From Takakia lepidozioides (taxonomy: Eukaryota > Streptophyta > Takakiopsida > Takakiales > Takakiaceae), in assembly GCA_030704615.1 (NCBI GenBank), contig CM060732.1, positions 48,467,053-48,531,052 of the forward strand: a DNA stretch of 64,000 nt. The letters run 5' to 3'. Under the pieces are notes generated by a model that worked only from the letters and a program-made list of their open reading frames with translations, ran no database searches and was not told where the DNA came from. The translations under genes were made by a program, and so were the position numbers. Shown here piece by piece: positions 32,403 through 42,289 of the stretch; position 1 is the first letter of the stretch; the number at the start of each line of letters is the position of its first letter.

Positions 32403-33079
32403 ATGTCACAGACAGAGCCCAGAGAAACTTACCAGGAGTAAATACCATTAGTTATCAAGTTACCGAGAGTTTACAAAAAAAGAAAAAAAAGAAAAAGAAA
32501 AAAGTATGACGCCTACCGAAGGAAGCGTAACTTGTCACTTCACCCCGAAGGGCTACTGCCCTCCGCTAGGAAGTTGAACACCTTCATGACACACCAGACC
32601 ATGGTTTGAACCCACAACCACATCCAACGTGGTATGTGCCCATTACCACTGGGCTACATGCTGGTTGTCCGGGAGTTTACCAAATTACCAAGAGTAACTT
32701 GGGAAACTGCTCAGAAGCTTCATTTGGAGGAAACTTCTCCATTGGGGAAGCTTCTTAAGGAACTTCCTAGTAGCCAGTATATATAGGAAGCGAGACTGGA
32801 CATTCTTCAGTCTCGCCAACACAAGTTCAAGCTACTCTTGTTTCCAGTCTTAGTACTCCAGTCCAACTTCCAGTATTCTAGTCCAGCTTCCAGTATCTGG
32901 TACTCCAGTCCAGTTTCCAGCATTTCAGTTTCAAGTCGAGTTCCAGTATCTTGTACTCTTGTCCATTGTTATAAAGATCATCTTGATTCATGTTTACTCA
33001 TCATGCATTCGGTCACGCCGACCTTGACTTCTTGTCTAGTCTTGTACCTCTAGTCTAACCTCTCGTTTGTGTTTAGTCA
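32403..33079 (+). repeat. gypsy 3' LTR with a SINE inside
   Basis: Starts TGTCACAGACAGAGCCCAGA and ends TTTAGTCA; U3 carries repeated GTTACC/GGTAACTT blocks, then a TATA motif (TATATATAGG at ~32778) followed by CAGTCTCGCC and a run of CCAGTCCAGTTTCCAG-like repeats. Without the 194-bp SINE and its duplicated target it is ~470 bp. Fragments of the same LTR occur at 15760, 20085 and 30432. Confidence 0.82.
32475..32668 (-). mobile_element. SINE family B, full-length copy 2 (inside the LTR)
   Basis: Minus strand: GACAACCAGCATGTAGCCCA head, A box TAGCCCAGTGG, B box GGGTTCAAACC, body GTGTGTCATGAAGGTGTTCA, AGCCCTTCGGGG, TTACGCTTCCTTCGGTAGGC, tail CATACTTTTTTCTTTTTC. Flanked by a 12-bp target duplication of LTR sequence with one mismatch (CCGAGAGTTTAC at 32463-32474, CCGGGAGTTTAC at 32669-32680), which proves insertion into the LTR. 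Confidence 0.88.
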
Positions 33080-33309
33080 TGTTCTCATCCTTGACATGTG
33101 TGATTTATTTTTTTGAGATAAATTTTAGAAAAGTTTTATTTCAAAAATATGGTAGGAAAATATCATTTCACCCAGTTTTTTTAAAAGAAGGGTCACCAAA
33201 AATCCAGAGTTTTACTTTAAAAGTTAATGTAATAAAAGGTTTTATCTATAATATAATGTATCGATCATTGTGAAGTTTATCATATTTCATCCAACTCTAA
33301 TCCATCATA

Positions 33310-33486
33310 ATGAAATCAGATAGACGTCACCTGAAGTTCAAATATGATTCCAGTGATACACAGTGGATTGATGTTGATACTATAATCTCAACAGTGACTA
33401 TGGCATTTGAACCATCTCAAAACTTGTGCTCTTTAGATCCAAGTGATGTTATGGCTTTGAATGAGTTTGTGACTAATGAAAATTAA
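33310..33486 (+). CDS. small ORF (58 aa), unidentified
   Basis: Starts MKSDRRHLKFKYDSSDTQW and ends ALNEFVTNEN. The first 25 residues (RRHLKFKYDSSDTQWIDVD) faintly resemble the Tudor-like turn of chromatin proteins (VxYDDGDxEWL). It could be a captured exon scrap or chance. No neighbour supports it. Confidence 0.25.
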   Translation: MKSDRRHLKFKYDSSDTQWIDVDTIISTVTMAFEPSQNLCSLDPSDVMALNEFVTNEN

Positions 33487-33489
33487 ACT

Positions 33490-34439
33490 TTTTCTTGGGT
33501 CCGGCATTTGGCTTATGCTATATGGAATGTACTTGTTTGTGTACATGCTTTGAAATTTTACAATTATTAAAATGACAACTTAAAATAGGGTCTAATTAAT
33601 TGTTGCAAAAGAAAATTATAAAAAAAAGAGGGTGTTAGAAAACAAAGGGTTTTCCAATATTATCTAAAGATAGGGTGAAAAGAAATATAAAATTTTAAAA
33701 ATATAGCCTAATATAAATATACCTTTGTACGCACGTGATATGCGAAAAATACATATAGTGACCCCCGTGCTATGTGAAAATGATCCTTTTGGGTCGATGA
33801 GCTCGTCTTGCTCCCACAGAGCGAAGACTCTTGTCCACGCTATCGGGAGAGTTCAAGCCTACCTGAGAAATCAGGAGTCCACTGTTATAATTCTCTAGAT
33901 AACTAAATATACCATAAGGGTCGGATTTGTCCTTGCCATGGATTTGCTTGGTTCTTTAAAGGTTCCATTGCCCAATGTCACTTCACAGGACATCCACCTG
34001 GAAGGATTTTACAGCAGGCAGGTGGTGAGTGAGACGTTGCTTCTCCTTTATCGGGAAACCCAAGATACTATATACAGCACAACTTCACACTCATCTCTAA
34101 AAGAGGTGACTAGCTGCTTGGTCCTTTGGCAGATGCCATGTTATTGGTAAGCTCCACAAATGACAACCATCGTTGATGTTTACGTACAATCTACACACAT
34201 TTACACCATCCATCTTGTTAACAAGCCTCTGACATGCAATTTTCTAGATCAATGCAAGCTTATTTTTCGCCAGGCAAAACATACTTTTGATAAGGCATTT
34301 GGTTGCATGTTCCACTACCTCCGCATCACCATAAATCTTACAAGGCCCTCCACACCCCCGCAACTAGTTAGATTGGCACTCTGTTGATGAATTCCTGTAC
34401 CTCCTCAAATAACCTAGCACGGCCAAGAAGGTCCACCAT
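33490..34439. other. AT-rich stretch, no gene recognised
   Basis: Poly-A/T-rich to 33760, then unique sequence with short frames and no family features. Confidence 0.35.
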
Positions 34440-35390
34440 GCAACAGCAATGCCAGACTACACGATATCAGCATGAACATCTTTGCCCTTTTCGAGAGCTC
34501 CTAGGCTAGTACATGCATTGAGAATGCAAGTGATATGTGACTTTGTTGGGCGTCACACCTACCCCTTGCATTTGCTCATGGATCTCCAAAGCCTCCCTAC
34601 CACACCCATGCTGAATATAGCTTGACATGATCCTGGAGTTCCATGAGACCCCACATCCGTAATATCAGCAAGGACCTCTCTGCCCTTTTCAAGGGATGTT
34701 ATGCCGGCACGCACATTGACAACACCAATGTGATCTCATTTGGTTTTACTCCATCCCCTTGCACTTTTTCATAGATCTCCAAAGCCTCTCTACCACTCCC
34801 ATGTTTAGCATATCCAGTAATTATCGCACTCCCCGAGACAACATCTCTTGTAACACTCGACGTGCATCCTCCATGCTTCTGCATTTGGCATACATAAATT
34901 AAGGCTGGTCTTCAAATTTATATGTGGAGCAATTCCAGTTGAGGAGGTCAGCATGGACCATTTGCCCCTTTCCCACGGGTTCCCAGGTTGCCACATACAT
35001 TGAGAACGCAAATGAAAGTGACCCTGTCGGGCGTCACCCCTTCTTGTTGCATCTGCTCATAGACCTCCAAGGCGGCCTCTCTGCCACACCCATGTTGAGC
35101 ATATCCTGTGAGCCTCACCCCTTCGCGTTGCATTGGCTAGATCTTTAAAGCATATGTTCCACACCCATGCTTGGTATCATCATAGTCCATGTAAACAAAA
35201 CTCATTCGGGCCTTTTGCCGGTGCATCCACCAGGCTCCCGCACTTGGCATACATGTCGACAAGTGTGTTCATTAGAAAGATCCTTGCCTTGAATCCACTC
35301 TGAGATGAAGTAAGTTTGCACCTGCTTTCCCTCTGATAGGTCCCTCATGTGCATGCACTCCTGCAAGAGACAGACATTTAAAATATTGAA
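34440..35390 (-). pseudogene. PPR gene remnant
   Basis: Minus strand shows scrambled PPR repeats: LTGYAQHGCGREAALEVYEQ, MQQEGVTPDRVTFICVLNVC, then SAIITGYAKHGSGREALEIY, EKVQGDGVKPNEITL, and IQHGCGREALEIHEQMQG. Many stops and frame changes. Related to, but a different copy from, the 21.8-kb pseudogene. Confidence 0.8.
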
Positions 35391-35407
35391 GTCAGATTAA
35401 TGTTCAA

Positions 35408-35718
35408 CTGATGGAAGACACTATGATACGGAAGACAAGACCAGCAAGATTAAGCAAGCAGGCCGAGGGGGATCAGGTTGACATACACATACAGAAAGAA
35501 ACGAGGGATCGATGGGCAAAAGAGGGCAAGACGGGGAGTTTCATAACGATGGGGTACGTCTTCATCCTTGGTCTCACTGCCATAGCCACGACTTGGTGAT
35601 TACGTAGGATGGGGAGTTCAAAATTACTTATGGAAGACCGCATGATACAGAAGAGAAGAGGAACTCGATTAGCAGGACTGGGCAAGCAGGCGGAGGGCGA
35701 GAAGGCTGAAACACAATA
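35408..35718 (+). repeat. imperfect tandem duplication (~210-bp unit); second copy hit by the copia element
   Basis: ATGGAAGACA..ATGATAC.GAAGA.AAGA begins at 35411 and again at 35629. The second copy is interrupted at 35718 by the copia element and resumes at 40533 (CATACAGA..., GAGGGATCGATG), matching CATACAGAAAG...GAGGGATCGATG at 35490-35515 of the first copy. Confidence 0.7.
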
Positions 35719-36038
35719 TGTTGGAATTCGACAGAGAATAGAGATAAAAGATGAACTGATTACTGAGAACTCTCCACCCAACCATAGGACCACAACAAGC
35801 TGTGTCCACCCTCCAAGCTCTCCCTATTTATACTCAAAGTCTAATCCAGAGAGATAACTATAGCATAACTCCATGCTTTTACTTAAGTTATCTCCACCTG
35901 CTATTCTGGTACAATGACTTGAGTCACTAATAACTGAAGCTAACTTTAGCTATCTTTTAGCTAACCGAGGCTTATCTCTATTGTTAACTGTGACTTGTCA
36001 GTATGTCTGGTTGTAGATATGTTTAATTACTTCCAACA
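35719..36038 (-). repeat. copia 3' LTR
   Basis: 320 bp, TGTTGGAATTCGACAGAG...ATTACTTCCAACA; CTATTTATAC resembles a TATA box. Lacks ~7 bp present in the 5' LTR at its CCAGA(AATAGCT)GAGATAAC site. Confidence 0.95.
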
Positions 36039-36049
36039 CTCCCACTCAA
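36039..36049 (-). other. copia polypurine tract
   Basis: TTGAGTGGGAG on the minus strand directly before the 3' LTR: primer for plus-strand DNA synthesis. Confidence 0.8.
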
Positions 36050-36059
36050 TTAAACCATA

Positions 36060-36914
36060 TCATTGAGCTACTTCGTTTGTCTTTGGAGAAGAGACACCAA
36101 GTAAGGTTGAACACTTCATGTGTTTTGTTTGTGGTAGACTCTTCGTCAAAACATCCGCAACCATATCTCCTGTAGCACAATAGATCATCTTGATCTCTCC
36201 CTTGCATACAACTTCCCGTATGTAGTGATGTTGCACTTCAATGTGCTTCGTCCTTGAATGATATTTCGGATTCTGACTCAGTGCAATCGCACTTTGATTG
36301 TCACAATAGAGAGTCGTAGGTAGTGATTGGAGATGATCCAAATCTCCAAGCAACTTCCGTAACCAAATAGCCTCATTTGCTGCTTGTGTAATGGACATGT
36401 ACTTAGCTTCTGTTGATGACAACGCTGTTGCAACTTGTCGTTTGCTAGACCAAGATACAGCTCCACCTGCTAGGAGAAAACAATGGCCTGAAGTTGATTT
36501 TCTACTATCAACGTCTCCTGCCCAGTCAGCATCAGCAAACCCCAACAAACTTGGATCTTCCACTCTCTTATAGAGTAGACCAGAGGTTGATGTTCCTCTT
36601 AGATATCGAAATATCTTCTTCACTGCTTTCCAATGGGTTTGTCCGGGATTTGAAAGAAATTGTGAGACCACTCCCACTGAATGTGCAATGTCTGGCCTAG
36701 TACAAACCATGCAATACATCAAACTGCCGACTGCGCTTTGATAAGGAGTTTTCCTCATATCTTCTTGCTCTTCTTGAGTCTTAGGTGCCATATCCTTCGT
36801 AAGTTTCGAACCTACTTCGAGAGGAGTTGATGTTGGCTTACTCATCTCCAACTTAAACCTTTGTAGAATTGTCTCAATGTATTGTCGTTGATGCATGAAT
36901 ACTGTATGGTTCAC
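36060..36914 (-). pseudogene. copia RT end and RNase H
   Basis: MHQRQYIETILQRF, MYCMVCTRPDIAHSVGVVSQ, then the RNase H domain: GFADADWAGD, SSTEAKYMSITQAANEA, LYCDNQSAIALSQNP, HIEVQHHYIREVV, ending VADVLTKSLP. Opens just after the TGA at 36915-36917 that replaces the Trp expected in SRDW. Confidence 0.9.
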
Positions 36915-36985
36915 TCAATCTCTGCTGATTTGAATACCAAGACAGAACCGAATCTCACCCATGTCAGTCATGGCAAACTCAGCAC

Positions 36986-37849
36986 TCAACAGTGCTTTGG
37001 TTTCTGGCAACAACCTTTGATGATCGTTGGTACAATGATTGTGTCATCCACATATAGAGCTATGACCACAAATTGCTTTCCCATCTTTTTCACATAGATG
37101 TTTGTGTCAGCAATTCTTCGCTCAAATCTTGCCTTTAAGAGGTAAGCATCGATCCTAGCATACCAAGCTCGAGGACTTTGTTTGAGTCCATACAAACTCT
37201 TTTGCAGCTTACACACAATATCACTTCCTCCTTGTACAAACCCTTCAGGTTGTCTCATGTAGATCTCTTCTTGTAGTTCTCCATTCAGAAATGCGGTCTT
37301 AACATCCATTTGATGAACTTCGTGATCATGTTGAGCTGCAAGAGCTAACAACACTCTGATAGAAGAAATCTTCACCACTGGCGAGAAGGTTTCATTGTAA
37401 TCCACTCCTTTAATTTGTGCATAGCCTTTAGCTACAAGACGAGCTTTGTACCGGTAAATAGATCCATCAGTTTTGTACTTCAACTTGAAGATCCACTTGC
37501 AACCAATGGCTCTTCGTCCTGTAGGCAACCTAGTGAGTGTCCATGCTTTGTTTTGCATCAATGAATCCAACTCTGAGTTGATTGCTTCTTCCCATTGTAG
37601 GTTGTCTGGAGAGCGCATTGCTTTCTCATATGTAACAGGCTCAACCACTTGTGATGCTTCTTCCATAGCTTCAATGACACTCATAGATATAATCAGCATA
37701 CTAGGAGCTTTTCTTTCCCGCTGAGATCTCCTTAGAATTGGCACATCTTCAACTTCATCTCTAGAATCCATATCAACAAGTGGTTCACCAACTTCGACTC
37801 CTTGATCAACTCCATCAAGTTGAACACCTCCATCATTTGCTTCAGCCAT
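36986..37849 (-). pseudogene. copia reverse transcriptase
   Basis: WEEAINSELDSLMQNKAWTL, GCKWIFKLKYKTDGSIYRYK, ARLVAKGYAQIKGVDYNETF, HQMDVKTAFLNGELQEEIYM, QSPRAWYARIDAYLL and the catalytic ALYVDDTIIV. A frameshift at ~37015 throws the next segment (ETKALLSAEFAMTDMGEIRF) into another frame. Confidence 0.92.
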
Positions 37850-37864
37850 CTCTTGTATTGGCTC

Positions 37865-38764
37865 CTAATAAGACTCCTCTTGGAAATGGTGTAATGGCTC
37901 TAAGCTCATTCCCATGTCATTTTCTCCCACTACCAAAGAGGGTATGAAGCTTTCATCAAACACTACGTCCCTACTGTGTTTGACAGCCTTAGTTGTCTTA
38001 TTGAACAACTTATATCCCTTCACACCTTCTGTGTAGCCAATGAAGATGCATCCTTCTGATTTGGAGTCAAGTTTCATTCGACTCTGAGTAGGGATATGGA
38101 CATATGCACGACATCCAAAAATCCTACAATGAGCCACACTAGGCTTCTGACCACTCCATACCTCTTTTGGTATTTTTCCCAACACTGATTTGATAGGTAT
38201 TCTGTTGTGAAGATATGCTGCAGTGCCAACAGCTTCTGCCCAAAAATGATTTGAAAGATTCACTTCTTTCAACATACTCCTTGCAGATTCTTGTAGTGAT
38301 CTATTCATCCGCTCAGCTACACCATTCTGCTCAGGTGTATATGGAACAGTAAACTGTCGAGCTATTCCATTCTCTTGACAAAACTGATTGAAAGCCTTTG
38401 AGATGTACTCACCACCATTGTCATATCTCAAAATCTTAAGAGGCTTTCCAGTTTGTTTTTCTGCAAGTACTTTGAACTCCTTGAATTTCTCTAGCACTTG
38501 ACTTTTCTGCCTTAGGAAATTCACCACAACCCTCCTTGACAAATCATCAATGAATGTCACAAAGTACCTTGCTCCTCCAAGTGATGTGGTTTGCATTGGC
38601 CCGCACACATCAGAATGTATCTCCAATATACTTGTGGCTCTTCGTCCACCATCCTTAGGAAATTGACCTCGATGTTGCTTCCCTTCAAAGCAACCTTTGC
38701 ATAGACGCATATCGCTCATCTCCTTCAATGGTAGTCCTTCCACAAGATGGCTTGAGAGTTGCAT
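37865..38764 (-). pseudogene. copia integrase
   Basis: CKGCFEGKQHRGQFPK (end of the zinc domain), core with EIHSDVCGPM, FVTFIDDLSRRVVVNFLRQK, LRYDNGGEYIS and NGVAERMNRSL (the D, D, E positions are all present), then the copia-type C-terminus GYTEGVKGYKLFN. Flanked by TAG stops at both ends. Confidence 0.92.
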
Positions 38765-38812
38765 CTATCTCAACTTCTTAATGCTCACATGACCTAACCT
38801 TCTATGCCACAA

Positions 38813-39358
38813 CTATGTTTCTGATATGACAGGTGTAGATCCCAACTGTGGTGAAAATGTGGTAAGAGCACTAGAGACATGATGTTGTAATCTATACAAG
38901 CAATTATCAAGAATAGCTCTTGCTACCACAGCTCCTGAGCTATCTGTGATAGTACAACTCTCATCTTGGAATACCACTCTGTATCCCTTTGCAACAATTT
39001 GCCTTACAGACAGCAGGTTCTTTGTTAAAGTAGGGACATGTAGGACATTTTCCACCTCTATGGTTTCCCCTTCATTGAGCATAAGAGTGACTGAGCCTTC
39101 CCCACCAATGACATGCTTGCTATCATCTCCCAAAAGAACATATTGTGTAGGTGAAAGAGATCTATAGGATAAGAAATGCTCTCTCTCTGAACTCATATGT
39201 TGAGATGCTCCTGAATCAACATACCACACATGCTTCTGTCTAGTAGTGGCTGAGAGAGACACAACAAATAGAATAACATTCCTCTGATGGGTAGTTATGT
39301 TTCCTTGACTCTCTCTGCTGCGCTCATCTGCAATGCGCTTTCTACAATCCTTGATCAT
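38813..39358 (-). pseudogene. copia protease region
   Basis: Protease motif VWYVDSGASQHMSSE, LGDDSKHVIGGEGSVTLML and NVLHVPTLTKNLLSVRQIV. A CCHC zinc knuckle (CFYCKKFGHMIKDC) lies just upstream at ~39350-39395. Ends at a TAG; the GAG-pre-integrase motif LWHRRLGHVSIKKLR follows in frame. Confidence 0.9.
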
Positions 39359-39568
39359 GTGACCAAATTTCTTGCAATAAAAGCACCTTACTTTGGCCTT
39401 TTTGATCTTTGAGCTAGATTGAGGTTTCTGAAACCTCTAGGACTTCTGAGACATATGTGAAGGGAGTCTTCTATTCAAGACTACTCCAGTCTTGCCTGTG
39501 AATAAAGCTCTGTCTACCTCTGTAGAGGTACCTTGACCTTTTCTTCTTGTTTCCTCCTTGAGGAGAAG

Positions 39569-40144
39569 TCATATGACAACATCAATAGTTAAGTTGGTTT
39601 GTCCTGCTAGAGACACCACAAAACCATCATAGGATTCAGGTAAGGTTGCCAATAACACCACTGCGGCGTGTTCATCAGTCACATTAGTTCCCACAGAGAC
39701 TAGTTGATCTCGCAACACACAAAACAAATTCAAGTGTTGTTCAACTGAGTCTGACTCGGTCATCTTCAGACCATAGAACTTTTGCGTCGCATACACTTGC
39801 GATGTGACATCCTTCGTCTCATATATGCTTGCTAGCTTGTCCCAAACATCCTTAGCATTCTTAGCACTTATAATGAGATGCAACTGTTTGTCTCTCAAGC
39901 TTGTGATGATGCTAGCTCTTGCTTTCTGATCTTTCCTATCCCATATGGCTTGGCCAACAATAGTGTCAGGTCTTGGGACTGATCCATCAACCACTCCCCA
40001 TAGATCTTTGTCTAGAAGGACCATCTCCATCCTAAACTTCCAGGTTTGATAATTAGCTCCATTGAATCGATCTTCCACTCTCACATCTAATGCACTCGTC
40101 ATAGACATAGAAGGAGGATTGCTAGAAGACGACGCTCCAGCCAT
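39569..40144 (-). pseudogene. copia gag
   Basis: ATG at 40144. RFNGANYQTWKFRMEMVLLD, WDRKDQKARASIITSLRDKQ, DVWDKLASIYETKD, LRDQLVSVGTNVTDEHAAVV, LLATLPESYDGFV: the copia UBN2-type gag pattern. Stops at TGA 39571-39569; downstream LLLKEETRRKGQ continues the frame. Confidence 0.9.
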
Positions 40145-40188
40145 AATCAAGTTCTCTCAATCTCAACTACCAACCCTCACCTAGAGAA

Positions 40189-40205
40189 GAATGGCTCTGA
40201 TACCA
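40189..40205 (-). other. copia primer-binding site
   Basis: TGGTATCAGAGCCATTC directly after the 5' LTR on the minus strand; complementary to initiator methionine tRNA, the usual primer of plant copia elements. Confidence 0.9.
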
Positions 40206-40532
40206 TGTTGGAATTCGACAGAGAATAGAGATAAAAGATGAACTGATTACTGAGAACTCTCCACCCAACCATAGGACCACAACAAGCTGTGTCCACCCTC
40301 CGAGCTCTCCCTATTTATACTCAAAGTCTAATCCAGAAATAGCTGAGATAACTATAGCATAACTCCATGCTTTTACTTAAGTTATCTCCACCTGCTATTC
40401 TGGTACAATGACTTGAGTCACTAATAACTGAAGCTAACTTTAGCTATCTTTTAGCTAACCGAGGCTTATCTCTATTGTTAACTGTGACTTGTCAGTATGT
40501 CTGGTTGTAGATATGTTTAATTACTTCCAACA
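40206..40532 (-). repeat. copia 5' LTR
   Basis: 327 bp, near-identical to 35719-36038: one A/G difference (CTCCGAGCTC against CTCCAAGCTC) and one ~7-bp indel seen by eye. Confidence 0.95.
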
Positions 40533-40949
40533 ACATACAGATCCAAGGACAAAATGAGGGATCGATGAGCCTGGCGATTGTTGTCACAACTTCGTGAGTG
40601 GGTTCTGATGAGACGGCTCACTCATGACCTCTTGAGCTATGGAGGTATGTTTTCATATTCAATTTGAACAATAACATCTGCATGTCCAACAAATTCCCAT
40701 TCAATGACTCTGAGATCTAGTGGTCGTTTGACGATACCTTCTTTAGCAGACAGTAAGCCTGCTTCAACAGTGCAATGTGTCTTGGGAAATTGTACTCACA
40801 ATCTCATTGTTGCCAACATTGTGGGTATACCATATCAATGGCATTCACGATCTCACAATCGGCGAACCTCCTCTCAAGCTTTGCAGCCAAGAGATTGACT
40901 GCAGCAATGCACTAAGCTATGTTAGCAAAATCATCTTTGCTCACCGTCT

Positions 40950-41162
40950 GAGGCTGGCCAGTCATTGAGAATACGCAACATGTACGACTGCCCTATGAGC
41001 TTGAATGACAAAGTTTAGTGACCGATATTCAAATCAGGCACCCAATCCTGTGTGAGGCTGGCCAGTCATTGAGACATCATACGCAACATGTACGACTGCC
41101 CTATGAGCTTGAATGACAAAGTTTAGTGACCAATATTCAAATCAGGCACCCAATCCTGTGTA
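40950..41162 (+). repeat. recent tandem duplication, 104-108 bp unit
   Basis: GAGGCTGGCCAGTCATTGAG ... CACCCAATCCTGTGT occurs at 40950-41053 and 41054-41162; the second copy has a 4-bp insertion (ACAT/CAT) and one substitution (CGATATT to CAATATT). Non-coding. Confidence 0.95.
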
Positions 41163-41774
41163 ATGCAATAATTTATTCTATACCACATCTGAAAAATACA
41201 AGGAATTGTACACATTTGAATGTCATGTCTAGATCAGAATATAACATCTTATACAGATCAATTTGATAAATCGTCACCGCATCCATATAATCACATACAA
41301 AGCTTCTGCAAACTTGATAATGAGTTGATTGACTCCAACAATGGCAACACACGTGAAAGAGTCAGAGATGGATTCAACATCACATAACATAGTCAAGTTT
41401 GTCTTAGTTGCAAAACTAATGCACTATCAAGAGACATCTTGACAATGAGAGTCATATTGTACTCCATTGTCACTCTTTTCAAGGGCCTCAACATGATGAT
41501 CCACAGGGTCTTCACATTCTGCAAGATCTTCAGCCCCTCTGATTCCACGACCTCAACAAATTTAGTAAATTTTAAATGACGTTTAGGAGAGTTAGGAAAA
41601 CATCCATATAAGGCCTACAAGAGAGCCTCCAAGTTTGGATACCATGGCCAGGCGTCAGCTCTGTTTTGCTCATCAACATTCAGACTTCTTCACTGAACAG
41701 GTCATGGAATTGATCAAACAATGGGTTTGGAAGAGTAGCAAAATGGTGAGCAACAGAGGCTCTCTGCACCCGAC

Positions 41775-41972
41775 TTGAGAAGGCATCTGGCCACGTTCTG
41801 CTACCTCCACATCATTGTCACATTTACTACTGCCCTCAAGATGAAGAGATATTCTCATGGAACACCATATCACAAGACATCCCAGCATGGGTGTGGCACA
41901 GAAACTCTGCAACTAGTTGAAGGAATGCAACAGGAGGGCTTTAAGGGTTACTGTAAGGAGACCTACTTTTAG
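41775..41972 (+). pseudogene. PPR repeat scrap
   Basis: SQHGCGTETLQLVEGMQQEG is a single diverged PPR motif end. No further repeats in frame. Confidence 0.5.
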
Positions 41973-42289
41973 CAATTTGTCCTCAGATCAAATTACCAAT
42001 GCAAATTTCTTGCATGATGGATCATCTTTGTGATCATCTTTGTGTGTAAAATCCTTTACGACAAACCCATTAGAGCTCTCGTCAGCCCTGAATACTTGGT
42101 TACTCGAGGTTGTCCATCTATGCTTCTACATTCTAGTCTGCCCGCCATTGCCACAGTGACTGGATTTCTGCGCAGGCGGCATTTTTCCTGCACATCCATC
42201 TCTCTATGAAGTGTGCCTGTCTTCCCAGTGGTGGAGATTTTGTTTATGTGAGGACCTGTCTGTCTCACAAAGCAGGGCACGTGGGTGAT

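Larger units (their letters stand above)
35719..40532 (-). mobile_element. Ty1/copia retrotransposon, full length, defective
   Basis: Length 4814 bp with two LTRs (TGTTGGAA...TTCCAACA), primer-binding site, gag, zinc knuckle, protease, integrase, reverse transcriptase, RNase H and polypurine tract in standard copia order on the minus strand. LTRs differ at about one base plus one ~7-bp indel. Stops at 39569-39571, 39437-39439, 38813-38815, 38765-38767, 37865-37867 and 36915-36917, plus a frameshift near 37015, break the polyprotein. Flanking 5 bp (CAATA left, ACATA right) do not form a clean target duplication. Confidence 0.95.

Noticed and set aside
34924-35148. Plus-strand 74-codon frame
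   Set aside because: Opposite a PPR remnant that is readable on the minus strand.
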